A DNA stretch of 61,195 nucleotides from Microbotryomycetes sp. JL201. Taxonomy: Eukaryota; Basidiomycota; Microbotryomycetes. Positions 48,401 to 60,904 of this stretch are shown piece by piece (the stretch's first letter is position 1; every line of letters begins with the position of its first letter). Made by a program: the position numbers and the translations under genes. The DNA is taken from NCBI GenBank assembly GCA_033819885.1, contig JAQYUZ010000064.1, forward strand, positions 1-61,195, written 5' to 3'. The notes beneath the pieces are model-generated. The model was not told where the DNA came from, ran no database searches, and saw nothing but the letters and a program-made list of their open reading frames with translations.

Positions 48401-51400
48401 TCGGAAGCAAGGACGTTTTGAAATCTTGTTTCGAACTGGTTCAGACAAGACTGGCGGACGACGGGTCGTCCGACGCGATTCAAGAGGTGTTGACGTTTGT
48501 GAACGAATGCTGGGCCGTTGTAAATGGGGAACCACGAGGTGCAGCTCCGTTGACCTCGAGCAGTGGGCGCTCACGGCCTCCATTGTCGCGAAATGTGTTC
48601 GATTCATTTCAAGAAGATAACGATGGTCTGAAAGAGTGCGTCGAGCATAAAGATATCTTTCCGCTTCTCTTTTGCTCGAACAGAATGAATGATGAACTGA
48701 CCGCTGCGTGTTTTGAACAGAACGTTGCAAGAATTGCCAGTCGAATTGGTTGCCTTGCACATCGACGACCGCGTCTTGTCTGACCGACTCGTCTCAGACC
48801 TCGTCGTTGCATGCATACAGGGCCGAGACCTTGCAGCCGCCATTCAAGTGCTAGTTCATCGTCTCACAGCGGGCGCTTTCGCCAACCCGACACATTTCTC
48901 TTCAGCTTTGAGGCTGATCGAAGATGCAGTCCGAGGTCCAACGAGCAAAGTCCTGAGACAGATCTTGTTTGACGTCAATGGTCTGTACAAACTCGTTGCG
49001 AGCGGCGACGACAATACTCGAAGGCAAATTGTCGATTTGTTGGCTCGGATTCTGGACAGCAACAACAATTGGGACATCAATCTGGCCCAGCTTTACTGTG
49101 ACATCGTCACTCCTTTGCTCGATTCGTCGACAACTGCCGGGCCGATCAAGTCGAAAGAGAAGAAACGAAAGCGCCAGTCCGACGTTGGGACGAATATCGA
49201 ATGGGCCATACCATTGTTGTCTTTCTTGCCTCAGCAAATTGCTCTAGTCTTGCTTGATCGACTGTTGACTCGATTAAATCCGGTCGACGAGTTTGATGAG
49301 GCAACGCTGACGAGCTTGAACGACGCAATGTCCAGAGCAAGAACTTTGGGAGACGTTACGTCCTTGTGGGTCAAACATTTTTCGACTTTGGTCAAGATGG
49401 TCGTCGCCAGTAGTAAAGACAGTGAATCGGCCTCGGTTGGGGGAAATGTGCTCGTCTCGGCCGCACAAAGTCTCATGTCGGTCAACTTTGTTGGCGCAAA
49501 CGATCAATCGCTCAGAGGACTTCGAAGACGCAACATTGCCGAGCCTGAATGGCAATCTTCCGCTGAGGAGTGGACGACGAGTCTGTTGAAGCATCTCGAG
49601 AGTGTAACCTTGCCGCCGCTAGTTAATGTGCTCGTCGCTCTCGTCTACCGTTCCTCTCAAGCCCGTTCGACTTTCGTCGATTGGATCAAATCAGGCAAAC
49701 GTCTAGAATCTGCGCTTCCACTGAGATCAGTCTTGCTCGCTCTCGCGAAGGTTGGACGAGCGCATGGAGATTCAAGCGTACCCACGTCGGCTGTCACCAA
49801 TTTGCTTCAACTTTCGTTGTCCAAAGCTGCCGAGCTGAACGTTGCGGCATCTCGAACCGTTATCGAGGTTGTTGTCACTGCCGTTCAAACGTCGACCGAA
49901 AGTGCCGACGCGGTCAACGACATCATGCACAAGCATCTGGAGTCACTTTCAAGGGATGATTTTACGGCTTTCCATATTGCATTGTCAGACGCTCTCATTC
50001 GAGTTGATCAACGCAATCAAGACAACGCCCAGGGATATGCGAACGGCTGTCTCGAGGGTTTGACAAGAAGATTTGCAGAGGATGAGTACCTTTCAGAATC
50101 TACGCTCAGGTTGGCACAGGAATTGGGTAAGTTTGTCTCGGCCCGGTCTTCCTTCTCGCTCGCCCCCTTCTGATTCCTGTTGTGTGGCAGCTCGAATGGC
50201 ACAGAGTGGACTCATCAAGTTCAAAGGCCATCTGCTGGACACTCTCGTGACTGCCGCAATTCAATTCAAGCTCGACTTGCATGACGTGGTCGACATGACA
50301 ATGAGACTGGTCGAAGCTCACGATTGGAAGGACAACGAGGTTACGCGACATGTCAACGCAGTCATTGCCAAAGCGAATCTTGGTCGGATCGAATCCACCT
50401 CTATCGACAGCGCTCTTCTGCAAAAGAAGATTGTCGAATTTGTTTTGGTTCTGGCAAAGGCGTCGTTGGCTTCGGCTGCCTCGAACAGGATTGTCGAAAA
50501 GCTCCTTCCCTTGTACCGAGGTACTCTAGCCCACCTGGATCAACAAATGCTTGACGTATTCCGAAGCGTTGAACTCGTCGCCGGCGAGTCGCTCGCACTC
50601 GCTTTGCGAGCGTGGTCACCCACATCAGACGCTGTCGGACTGTCTGATCCGAACAGTGTCGCCTCGTTGACGGGTTTGTCTCCTGTTGCTCTCCGTCGAT
50701 GCTGCGTCTGCATCTGCTCTTCGTCGAAAATGTCAAGTTTGCCCGAAGCTGATGCCTCGACGTACGATCCCGCCTTTTTGTTACCGCTCGTTTCCAGCAT
50801 CGTGTTGAACGACGATCTCAAGGTGCACGATTGGGTCGCGATACTAGAAGGAGGAGCGCTCAGCCTGCCGATTGCTGCACTCGCCTCTTCACGAGAGGCG
50901 ACGAGATTGATCGCGAGGGCGACGCTTGGTCGCGCAATCACCAAACTCGAGGTACGCTTATGTCATGGGCTAGAATCTAGGTCTTGCGCTAACGAGACTC
51001 ACTGGTAGTCTCTGCCAGAATTGAAGGAGCGCGACGAACTCTTGCTCGTCCTGTCTCAAGCTCGAATGTGCCTCTACTCTCCAGCTGGCGAGCCCATCCC
51101 TTCAATCATAGCCTTGTTCTTGTCCGAGGCTATGGCTACGATCGGTCGACCTGCTTCACCCCGCTATCCACTGTTCGTCCGGTTCCTGCTTCAGCGTCCA
51201 ATCCTCGATCAAAAAGATGTTCCGATGATGTATCAGATGTTTTACTCTACGAGCGATCACCCCGTCTCGGACAGGATTTGGATTCTAAAAATGGTAGAGA
51301 TGGGCTTGTGCAGGAGTCAGGATTGGAAAGTGTTGAGGAGGAGGCAGGTGTTTGAGTTGTTGGCGAGCTTGTTCGAGACGGCAAACGTATCAGGAGCGGT

Positions 51401-52186
51401 GACTGGGTACAAGACTCGGGCACAAAACGAGCTCGTTAGGCAAATGGTTCTCCGAGTGCGTCTTTGGTTCAGCTCGAGCGGTGCGACTCAAGATGCTGAT
51501 GCTCCTTGCTCTTGTTGATCAGGTACTCGTCAAGGCGACCTCGATCGCTCAAGCTGGCCGTGAACTCTTGTCTCGCAATGGCGTCCTCAGCTGGATTTCT
51601 GCGCAATCAATCTCAAACGTCACCGAGGCGAGCTTGATGCTCAAAATTTTGGCAAACTTGGCCTTGTCGACGTCTGAACGTAAAGGCTCTGAAGTCGCAA
51701 GTGCATTCGAGGCGTTACTCGTTGTTTGTCGGACCGTCAAGCAATGCAAGTACCGCTGCCAGACCTGACAATTCGCAACCGTCGGCTGACCTTTTTGAAT
51801 ACATTGCAGTGACAGTTACTGACCTTGTTCACGTATGTCTGACCGTGACAAACTTGTGCGCCAAGCTGTCCGTCATCGTTTCCGACGAAACAGCCGATTC
51901 AGTATCGCAAATCGCACTCGATCAAGCTCAAAACGTCTTGTCGATCGTTCACGGTTCTTTACCTCGCATTGATCAGCAAGACTTGACAGCAACTCAACGT
52001 GACCTCGTAAAAGCGTTCTACGGAGCAGTCATGCTGTACGAATACGTCTTGTCGCAAAAGACGGCACGAACGACGACTAGCCAGGACCATCAATTGTATA
52101 CGACGGCCGTCGATTTGATGCTCGCTTTCGGCGACTCGGACGCTTCAGACTTGGAATCTCGAGTCGTTCAACTCACGTCTGTTTGA
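45482..52186 (+). CDS. URB1: Nucleolar pre-ribosomal-associated protein 1 (Urb1/Npa1)
   Basis: Very large helical-repeat scaffold of early 60S pre-ribosomes, known in yeast to work with Urb2, Nop8, Rsa3 and Dbp6 in shaping the 25S rRNA root. The ATG at 45482 gives MADEASVPVKRKHD. The diagnostic Npa1 domain lies in the first third: SALKLFNTIVAYRNGAYARR, then KPDIRTLLVGLVLGFLSASD and SMVIEHRGLLSGMVKGLHED. The C-terminal domain includes VARIGRAHGD-like and NELVRQMVLRVR segments and ends RVVQLTSV. Roughly 2,050 residues are spread over about nine exons, with long exons of 0.9-1.5 kb in the middle. Identification rests on the Npa1 block and overall size. It converges on the ABC transporter gene, with 104 bp between stops. 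Confidence 0.83.
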
Positions 52187-52290
52187 GTAGAAAACAATTG
52201 CAATACGCGGGAAAAAAGAAACAACGCGTTATCTTACAAGCATGGTTTACTTTGAATCACCTGTCCTGAGATTGAGACGGGACAAGCTTG

Positions 52291-55200
52291 CTACTCTGGT
52301 TTCTTGAACGCCAACTCTTGTTCGATCTCTCTCAACCGAGACTTCCATTGATCAACGTCCCTGAGTTTGTCTTCCAGTGATTCAATCTCTTTCTGGAATG
52401 ACAAAGTCCTACCAGACCCGACAATGAGCAGAGTCAATAATTCGAACGCGACGACGCGATGTGGTGAGGACGAGCTACGTACTCGACTTCGGTACCAATC
52501 TGAGTGGTTTCCCACTCTCCGTCGTGGCCCGTCAACCTTAACAAATGTTGATGATACTTGAACAATGAAGGTCGATGTGAGATCGTGATCAAAGCTGTTG
52601 CAAATTTGCCACAGTCAGTCTCGAGTTTCGCACATCGTGATAGAGGATTGAAGAGGACTGACTGATGCCAAGATCTTTGGCGTGTTGGTACATCATGCCT
52701 TCCACGTCTGTCGACACTGCAGAAGTGCATTCGTCCAAGACACCATACTTTGGCAGATGGTAAAACAGCCTGGCCATGCCCATCTGCCCAATCGAAAAGA
52801 GACAGTGTCAGCTCGCCGTGTATACCAGAGTGGATACTGAGATCGAATGCGCACTCGTTGTTTCTCGCCACCACTCAGGACGTCCTTCCACTCTTTGCGC
52901 GTGTCGAGACCTCCCTCTCGGCCAGGCAAGTAGGCCAAGTGGACATGCTTGAGAATGTCGAGCAGCTCGGACTCGGAGCGACCGGACGCAACGAAATCGG
53001 GGTATGCGTGAGGGTAGATGATTCTATCGAGCGAAATTGTGAGCCTTTCTTTCTGTCAAGCGAGGAGAGGAACGCACTGATCTCGGAGAGAGCCGGCAGA
53101 CAAATACGGTCGTTGGGGCAGGAACATGATGTCCTTGTCTTCTGGACGACGCACGATGCCTTCAAAGACAGGCCACAGCCCAGCTGCGTTCACCACATGA
53201 AAGTCAGCGATCGTGCCGGAATCGATCCCCTTGACAAACAACTGACCCAGAACGCGCGCGACACTCGTCTTGCCGCAACCGTTCGGACCGGTGATCAACA
53301 GATGTTCGCCCTTCTTTATCTTGCAGCTCAACTGCTTGACCAACTCTTCTCCTCCTCTCGCCATGCCAGGTGCGGGGGCGACGATCGGCACCTTGTCAAA
53401 AGCAACGCCTTCCTCATCTTCAAAACCTTGCAATGGCTCGATCTGCAACTTGCCATTGATTGTACCCAAGTCGTAAAAGGGCGTCGAGCTGGGCAGCTCG
53501 GCAGGGCGAGGCATCGATTGATATTTGGAGCCGTCGAGATCGTGCAGGGTGGACAGAAGGGTGTACACTCGCGATGTGTATCCTGCCAATTCTGCCAGGT
53601 CTTTCCAGGAGTACATGAGTCGGCCTCCAGCATCTGCCAAGGCAAGCAACAAACGCCTGTTGGAAATGTAGTCTTCCGTTCGTTGGGCGACCTTGTCAGC
53701 GTCGCCACGTTCTCCGGCAGGTTTGAGTGTGTCTTCGCCAATCGCTTTCCGACGGCCGGCGGCGAAAAAGACGGGAATCGAAATGAGGCAGTAGCCGCAC
53801 GCGGACCACATGTATTTGACGATAAAGTCTTCAATCATGCCATACAAGATACGGATCTGCAGAAGGGAGCAGGAGTCAGTGTCCAGCGTCGGCTGAGAGC
53901 GCTAAAGGCGCAGCAAACTTGCCTTGAAGATGGAGTTGACGTGCTTGATCAACCGCAGGTAGGCTCTGTTGAGAATGTCTTTTTCGATTGGTGCACCGTC
54001 GTAGAATCTGCCAAAGTTCCGTAATGAGACATTCTGCACTTTATCGTCTCAATCAGAGCTTATAAAGCTTACGCGATCTCTTCCGCGTTGATGATCAGTC
54101 GCGAATGAGCATTCCTAAAGTCGCCTTCAAGCTTGGCCTCGATAGCGGCGAGTTTGCCGAATGCAGGCGTGACCTTGCGCAGCAAGACAGCCGTCGCGAC
54201 GTACGATACGAATAAGCCGATCGAACCTCGCGTGCCGATCGAGCGACCAAGTTGAACATTGAACAGGATCAGATCGAGCGTGGGCTTGGAAATGTTGGAA
54301 CTGGATATGGATGGTAAGCGACGTTTGTAATTTAAGAGACCGAGCGTTCTTACTACAACGCGCTGAGCGTTTCGCAGAATCTTGCAATGTCTGTCGTCAA
54401 GAATTGATCCGCGCCTTCGATCCTCGAGTCCAAGTTGACTACTTTGTAGAACGTGTTTTTGGGCGACAAGTACAAGTCGTGAGCATACCGAGTCAACCTC
54501 GTCCTGAACGAAATAGCAAGCTTTTGCTGAAGATATCGAATCATCGAGTTGGTGTACACACTCGGAACGGCTAGCATGAACCAATACATGAGCCCCTGTG
54601 CAAAGCCCTTGCCGTTTGCTGATACGAGGTCACCAACAAGTCGGCCGTCTAGCTTGGCGACAAGCAGCGACAAGTAGGTGCGTAGCAGAAGAAAGCTGGT
54701 GTGCGCTGCGACCAACAAGACTTCTTTGCTCGTCCATCGAGGCATGATGATCTTGAAAATGGCAGATAGCTGGCGGAAGAATTCTTTGTTGACACCGACA
54801 CGCTGCGCTTTTTGCGGTTCTGACCCGACGGCTCTTTGTGCGTTGGCCGGTCTGAAGTATTTGCGGTGGGCATCAAAGGTCGATTGCTTCGTCGGCTTAA
54901 CGATGACCTTTGAGACACGGCCTCGGCTCGGTACCAGGAGCTCGCGTGCGCCTCCGGGCAGACTGACAAGGCAACTCAGTACACCAAAATCCTAATACGA
55001 TGTTCTGATTGGCTCACGGCTTGTACAAGTCTCGCTGTGCGAGCTCGAGTTGCGGCGTCGTTAGGCTAAGCGCATCATTTTCTAACATGCGCGCATTTTG
55101 GATATCAGCATCATGATGCATCGACATAGGAGCACTTGGACTGACTTTTCTTTTGCGCGGCAGCTTTGTTGACCAACCTCTTGCGCAAGACGTACAGGGC

Positions 55201-55311
55201 AACAACGAGTGGCAAAGCGAGTGCCGCCGGACTCGACTTGCCCGAGAGCAAGCTCGCGAGAGTCGAGGTGGTCGTTTGAGCCGTTGCCAGCTTTGACTGC
55301 GAAGGTGCCAT
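52291..55311 (-). CDS. Peroxisomal ABCD-type half transporter (Pxa1/Pxa2 type)
   Basis: Imports long-chain acyl-CoA into peroxisomes for beta-oxidation, working as a dimer. The start at the ATG at 55311 precedes one hydrophobic span and a Lys-rich stretch. The membrane domain opens with the ALDP-family block [20 protein letters not shown] and has [59 protein letters not shown] and [20 protein letters not shown] (the EAA-like loop). The nucleotide-binding domain has Walker [33 protein letters not shown], the signature VLSGGEKQR, Walker [13 protein letters not shown] and the ISHRPSL switch His. It ends [10 protein letters not shown]. About eight introns. I cannot decide between Pxa1 and Pxa2; a heterodimer partner is not in the window. 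Confidence 0.9.
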
Positions 55312-55943
55312 GCCGGCAAGCCAGGCGCGGACCTTGCATGTGACAGGGGGCGTGTCAGCGGACAGTGAGCGAGATCGGTAGAGTGCGGGTCCCATCGGGT
55401 GGATCCCAAAGCTGTAACATTGTCCACGCTGCTGTATGAGCCTGCTGATTGCATGTTCTCGGTCGTCGAAGCGAGCCCCTCGACGCTCGGATACGTCCTG
55501 CACACATCCAAGCATTCGGCAAGCTCGCACAGTGCCTCAGGAGATGCAATGGTCTCCGGGAGTGGGCTTGCCTGACCGTGTGATGCTCTTACAGTGCCGT
55601 ATTCGGTGTGTCGTGCGCTTCGGCGTTCTTGCGTAACCGGCTGTCGCCTCTGCAGCCTCACACACGATCGCAAGTGCTCACCTAGATAGCTGCGGACCTC
55701 TTTGACAGACTGAATAGGCGGTGAAGCTGCCTCAAGGGTGTCGACTGGGCATGCAAAGACGACAAGATGACCATTCGCGAGTCGCGCGTGATCGCGTCGG
55801 CGCCTGTGCGCAGTCATTACTGTCCTAGCTCAGACCTTTCGATTGCCCGTTATCAGTTTCCAGCTCACACTAATCCTTCACGCCCGTCCGCCAATTTTCC
55901 AGCCGCATCCATCTCCATCTCAGTTTCCACCCCCTATCCCCTG
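55312..55943. other. Space between the ABCD transporter and the second family array
   Basis: About 630 bp. A minus-strand open frame of 267 codons (55014-55817) crosses this space but overlaps the transporter's first exon in another frame and shows no domain, so it is probably chance. The rest is pyrimidine-rich near 55,880-55,950. The transporter promoter must lie here. Confidence 0.5.
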
Positions 55944-57158
55944 TCAAGCTGACCACACAGGCGCTGTGCTGGCACGAGCGCGCGGCACGAGAACAAACTG
56001 TCTACGAGCCAAACTTGATTGGCGTCGCGACTGACGTCCGGGGGAAGCGGTGGCATGCTCTTGTGCGGCGATCTGAGGCACCCAAGTGACAATGACAGAA
56101 TGATAAACGTCGTACGTTTCCGTGAGCGCTTGTTTGAGGTTCTTGAGAAGCTTTTCGTAGTAACCTCGATGGAGCTCGTACTGGTGATCAAAATGCATTG
56201 CGTCATGCTTTGACATTTCACGAGCAGAAGCGCTCGTTGCAAAGACTTGGCACAACTGCAAACAAAGGTCTGCGTGAACTTTCTTGCGCCAGATGTTGCC
56301 CGCTAATTTATTGTTGTGGCGCAGAAAAGGTTCTGGCAGGGTGTCGACAAGCGCTCGGACGATCTGTCTGAGGTCGTGCAAGGTTTCCTTTGTCAATGCC
56401 TGCGCAGTGTTTCAGTCAGACAATGTATACACGCATAGGAAATGCTGTGGCCTGCCTGATCCAGCACGTCGTGAACATTTGAACGAATAGCAGCACCTGA
56501 CAAGCGGCCAGTGTACATCTTATGGCCTAGTAAAGCCTTGACTAGATGGGCGAGCCACGATTTCATGCCTTCCAACGGGTTGGAGACAATGTCAACCATA
56601 ACAGAATTTGAAGTTTGGGCCGCCATTCCTTCTTGCAAAGAGCCAGCGATCGAAAGAAGCTGCCATGTATCAGCCAGTGTCTCCGCAATGTGCTTGCGAG
56701 TGACAGCATTGCTTGTGTCCCAAAATCCCACCGTGGCAAGAGCAGTGCATAAGCGCGTTTGCACCTCGTCCTCGAGCATGATGCGAAATTCAAGCGAAGA
56801 ATTGCCACCACACAAAAGGGCTGACTCTACCACAATGCGCACTGTCTCGTCTAGATGCAAGAGGTTACTACCTTGAAGCACCTTCGGGGCTGCAGTGATC
56901 AGCCAATACCGCAGTTTAGCCGCGCGCCTGTCTCACGTGTTTTAAAACCTGCTGCAGCCTCATTTTGTCCGACAAATCGATTTTATTCTTTGCGCGTATG
57001 AGACTGAGCAATGGTGACAGCGCCGGCTCGGGCTCGCCCGGGGAAGACGCAGCAGAAATTCGAGTCTCACGTAGCCTGTCCACAACGTTCTCAATCCACG
57101 CAGCCTCTGATGGAAGTTGAGGCACTAGATCGCCTGGACGACACCTATCCTGACTCAT
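55944..57158 (-). CDS. Family member 9 (two modules)
   Basis: Three exons, about 375 residues, starting at the ATG at about 57158 (MSQDRCRPGDLV). Module 1 opens with EAAWIENVVDRLRET, passes an intron after LQQVLKH, and closes with HIAETLADTWQLLSI. Module 2 opens with GMKSWLAHLVKALLGHK, passes an intron after VLDQAG, and continues LRQIVRALVDTLPEPFLR, RKKVHADLCLQLCQVF and the close LTETYDVYHSVIVTW. The tail is FVLVPRARASTAPVW. The LPEPF segment recurs as LPEPV in member 12 and LPSVN in member 10, marking these as a closer sub-group. It is the last gene of the second minus-strand array. Function unknown. Confidence 0.62.
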
Positions 57159-57340
57159 GACGTGGAAGATTCAAGAGAAACACGGGCAAAACAGGACTGC
57201 AAGAGTATCATGGGCGCCGCGGAGCAATCGATCTCTCAGGAGCTGGCTTCAAATTGTCTGCGCCTTCGGTGCAGAGGAGAAGGGGAGGCACCAAGCAGGC
57301 ATGAAATTGTATATTTACCAGGTCAGGCTACTCCCAGTTT

Positions 57341-57777
57341 CTATGTTATCGAACAACATTTGTTCCATGCGAGAATCCGGCTGAAACGCGCTTGAGGGAC
57401 AAATGTAGCGAGGTCATGGCCCAGAACTTGATTTGCTCTCGGGGACGTTCTCGCATGACTATGTTCCGGGATCCATCTCACAAGCACGCTTTTGTAGCAC
57501 AGCCACGTCTCGGCAAGTACTTGCTGAACCAGCTTGATCCTGTTGCCTTGCTGAACGAGGGCATGGCAAATCATGAGCGCAAGGTCGGCGTGAAAACCCT
57601 AAGCATTTTGTCGGCCTGCTCCATGTAGAAGCTCGCGTGTATTGTCGTCAGAATGTTGTCAATTGTGATCTGGGCGTTTGCGCTTGAAGCAATTGTCAAG
57701 TCGATTAGGTCAGCAGCAGCTAGCTGTGTCACCACGCTTTTGCTCCATGCTGTTTGAGACGCGATTTGAGAGCTCAT
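57341..57777 (-). pseudogene. Truncated family member 11 with a frame change
   Basis: The ATG at 57777 begins a single short module: SQTAWSKSVVTQLAAADL as opening, then SFYMEQADKMLRVF. At about 57,592 the reading frame changes by one, and the other frame continues FHADLALMICHALVQQG, the close LAETWLCYKSVLVRW and a perfect tail LATFVPQARFSRILAW. No GT-AG pair of reasonable size explains the change, and the LPEP-like part present in its neighbours is missing. So this copy has probably lost its first module and carries a frameshift, although a sequence error or unseen splice is possible. Protein-level likeness to member 9 is clear at FHADLAL versus VHADLCL. Confidence 0.45.
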
Positions 57778-57927
57778 GGGATGAGAAGACAGGAGAAAAT
57801 GATATGTGCAGATACTCCGCGGCACACTGTTCCATCAGGAGCCGAATTTGAAGAAAACAGAAAGCTGGACTTCCTGCACTGCCAGCTTGTGCCCTGAAAA
57901 AAATTGTTTCAATTGAAATGCAGATGT

Positions 57928-59046
57928 TCATTTCCACAATGTGACTAAGTTGACCTGCGCGCGTGTTTTTGGCAGGAACACAGACAAGCTGTTTACTTCT
58001 TTTAAAGGAGGCGTAGAGTCCTCCAAAGCTTTGATCGTGCGAATATAGGCTGGCCATGTTTCCAGCAGAGCCGCGCGCAGTTTTGGAAGCCGCTTGCCTG
58101 ATGAGTTTGCCAAAATTGCTGAAATTACGTGGGCCGCTACTTTGTTGAAAACGCGATCGCGGCATTCCGGAAAATTGACACTGGGCAGGGCATTGACAAA
58201 AATGGTCAAAAATAAGCTTGTCTGGTGCGCTTGTAGCTGATGAACAACCTAGAAGCAACATTGTCAACATTGATGGAGATGCCGTGCCATTCTTGAGGTT
58301 GACCGACCAATTTCAGCGTTTGAGCAATTTCAGCCTCCGACATGGCCACAATATGGGTTTCAGACGGCCAGTCTTCTGGCTGCCAATGCATATGGCCCAG
58401 TAACGTTCCCATGATTCGTACAAGCCAGGCAGCTTGACCTTGGTCCCCGGCTCCTTCAGGCTCCAAAAAAACTGGATTGCTTTGTGTGCGATTGCTCATC
58501 TTGACTCTTCTTCTGGCAGCCAAAAAATAATGCCAGACATTTCCCAGCACCTTGAACACTTGTTCTTTGAGCTGTGGGTCATCAAGCCGGAGATTTTCCA
58601 TCTCGATAAAGCTTGGATAACGCCCATTTTGCACAGTCTGAGTCGTCAGCGCCCGAATCAAATCGTTCCGGAGAGCTCGGAGAAATACGAGGTGAGTCTT
58701 GAGATCATGAGAGGGAAGAAGCACTTCCAAGCCAGAAGCTGTTCGTGAGGCCGCTCTGACGGTTGTTTGCATAAGTCCCTGAAGGTGACAATTTCAAATT
58801 GTCAGGTGTGAGCACTCGCTCCTAAAGACTCCTTGTCCAACAAACATTGTGCAATAGGCTGTCAAGTATGTTCTGACTATGCTCGTCAACCAATTTTTGA
58901 TGATGTGCTTTCACTGTTATGTTTTCGAGTGCGCGCAGCTCCTCGGTCGAAAATTTTGCAAGCTTGGCTTGTTCAAAATTGCCTACAACCCTGTTGATCC
59001 ATACCACCTGCTCTGGCAAAGCTTCGGTGAATCTCATGTCTTGCAT
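57928..59046 (-). CDS. Family member 10 (two modules)
   Basis: Three exons, about 350 residues. The ATG at 59046 gives LPEQVVWINRVVGNFEQAKL. Intron 1 (about 67 nt, GTTTGT donor) follows DSLLHN. Module 1 closes with QVFKVLGNVWHYFLAARRR. After a linker with PVFLEPEGAG, module 2 opens with QAAWLVRIMGTLLGHM. A 41-nt intron after NVDN leads to TSLFLTIFVNALPSVNF and RVFNKVAAHVISAIL, and the close is LRAALLETWPAYIRTI. The tail NSLSVFLPKTRAQVNLVTLW is the best match to the family consensus. Intron positions match member 9 residue for residue in both modules. Function unknown. Confidence 0.65.
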
Positions 59047-59239
59047 GACAGCGAGTGAAAGTCGCAAGGGTGAAGTGAAAGCGACCGTACATGACGAGTT
59101 CGCACAATCGGATGCTAGAAGATCTCCTCGGAGCAGTGCAAGGAGTCAGGCTCAACACAGCCGTACTTTGCCATGGTTTGGAAGTGAATCTTGAATGCAA
59201 GACTGAAGAACAAGTTGCCAAGAATCAAAGAATACTAAT

Positions 59240-60344
59240 CTATGACCAAATTTCAACGGCACGAGAGCGCACACGGGGCTCAAAGACTGACACTGCGTGC
59301 CCAACGGAATTGGACAGAGCTGTATTGACTCTTTTAGATTGTTCCGCCTTTTGGCTCCCATTGAGAATCTTGGTATACTTTTCCCATGTCGCACGTGCCA
59401 CGTTTCTGATCACGCTGATCGGCTCGGCTGGGTTGTGTGGGGTGTTTGAGGGCTTGGGTCCGCGTGTAAGCACCTCCACAAACTTCCATGCCATTTTTCC
59501 TTGCAACTGTGCCCTCCAATATAAACTGAGATGTGGCGGTTTGGGAACTGGCTCGGGCAGGGAATCCACCAACAACTGGCAGACTTGCATAGTTTCATTG
59601 AGCGGCATTTGGCTTAAAACCTGCAAAAATATGGAGAGTTGAGTATCGCACCAATTAGTCATACTTGGTCAAGAAGTGTTCAAGGTGTAGAAGTGCTCGA
59701 AGCTTACAGCATCAAACGTGGGTACGACTTTGCCCAAGCTCACCGGCTTACGCGAAACCTTATGAAGCTTGTCAATCTCTGGGATGACAAGGCGGCGCCA
59801 ATCTGTCTCGCCGGTAGCAGTGCTGTTGCTCTTGTGCTTTGTGCCTGACTGGACTGTCTTTGACGCTGACGTGACTAGCTTCCAGGTGGAGCACAGAGCA
59901 AGTACCACTTGGCCGCGGAGACGCTCTTTGTGAATGTCAATGCTTGTGCTCAGTAATTTGGCCATATTCGTAGCTAAAGCTGCCTTGACCAGGACAATAA
60001 CGCTTGAGATGTCAGGTTCAGTTCCGTAATCGACAGTCGTGACGTGTTCCAAGCAGATTGTCATGATCTGAGGCAATTCTTCGATCTTGAAGCTTGAAAA
60101 CGCCTGGCAGACAGTCGAGCCAATTCATCAGCACCACGGTCACACTTTGGACCAGTGTTGTCCTTACAATGTGAAGAACCTCGCGCGCCCTCTCAATGTC
60201 CTGATATTTTATAACAGAGACAGGTTTCTTGATCCCCTCCAGTTCGTCAACGAGCTCGTGCGCGCGGGCATCGCTCAGCAGCGAATTAATCCGAGCCCGA
60301 TGAGGTCCTTTCTGCGAGATTTTCCTTCCGGCTCGATGCACCTC
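59240..60344 (-). CDS. Family member 12 (two modules, start uncertain)
   Basis: The clear part has three exons. The first found ends INSLLSDARAHELVDELEG, ERAREVLHI at a GTAAGG donor. The second starts AFSSFKIEELPQIM and closes module 1 with VVLALCSTWKLV. Module 2 opens near TDWRRLVIPEIDKLHK. A third exon holds VCQLLVDSLPEPVPKP, YWRAQLQGKMAWKFVEVL and the close ARATWEKYTKIL. The tail is AVSVFEPRVRSRAVEIW. Exon 2 begins AFSS, as exon 2 of member A does 58 kb away. No ATG or Trp opening was found in frame upstream of 60,344, so a 5' exon, perhaps across the duplicated segment at 60,400-60,457, is missing. Function unknown. Confidence 0.5.
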
Positions 60345-60399
60345 GGACTTTTCTTGTTCCAGGAGTCAAGACCAAAGAACGGAAGCGGTGCAAAGTCAA

Positions 60400-60457
60400 T
60401 TGAGCGGAGACACAGCTCTTGAATCATCTTGAGCGGAGACACAGCTCTTGAATCATC
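60400..60457. repeat. 29-bp perfect tandem duplication
   Basis: A 29-bp unit beginning TTGAGCGGAGACACAGCT occurs twice without a gap (60400-60428 and 60429-60457). In the minus-strand frame through it, it would repeat MIQELCLRS. It lies where the missing first exon of family member 12 should be. A 29-bp unit is not a multiple of three, so the duplication would shift any coding frame. Confidence 0.9.
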
Positions 60458-60616
60458 CTGTTTCTGTGCCTTGTCACAAGAGTCAGGTGCGCGCGTGCTC
60501 TGTCCCGTATGCACATTTCTTGACGTCAGTTTACAAGTGAACAGCAGAACAAGCTCACAGTACTCCCCTCATTTTTGCGAGATTGTTCTGCACGATACCA
60601 CAGCTTGTATTGCATC

Positions 60617-60904
60617 TCAGTTCTTCCAGACATTGATCGCGGCCAATCTTGCGCGAGGGACTAGAACAGAGTCACTCCTTCTCAGATGTAGGCTGTGAGC
60701 AGCATTTACCTTGGCCAGCCTGTTGACTAGCTGACGATAGGCAGGCCACAGGTCTTTCCAAAAAACAGTACAAAGAGGATTGAATGTCTGATTAGGTTGA
60801 AAGTGAATGGTCCAGGACTCTGGCATGGAATTGGCATTTGTGATTGCTTGAAACAACCGATCGGCCATCATTGAGTGCAGCTCAATCGGCCAGAGAGCGT
60901 TCAT
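60617..60904 (-). pseudogene. Family member 13, C-terminal half only
   Basis: A short frame from ATG at 60904 (MNALWPIELHSMMADRLF) runs to the close VFWKDLWPAYRQLVNRL and the tail SDSVLVPRARLAAINVW, stopping at 60617. It corresponds to the last exon of other members: the second half of a module plus tail. No upstream half was found on the minus strand. Instead a plus-strand family gene begins at 60903, so the two start codons overlap. I read it as a truncated remnant, although NALWPIELHSMM could by itself serve as a Trp opening for a very short protein of 95 residues. Confidence 0.4.

Noticed and set aside
52750-54024. 424-codon open frame on the plus strand
   Set aside because: It lies exactly antisense to the ABCD transporter, whose membrane and ATP-binding motifs are unmistakable; a mirror frame caused by codon bias.
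55014-55817. 267-codon minus-strand frame upstream of the ABCD transporter
   Set aside because: Overlaps the transporter's first exon out of frame and shows no conserved motif.
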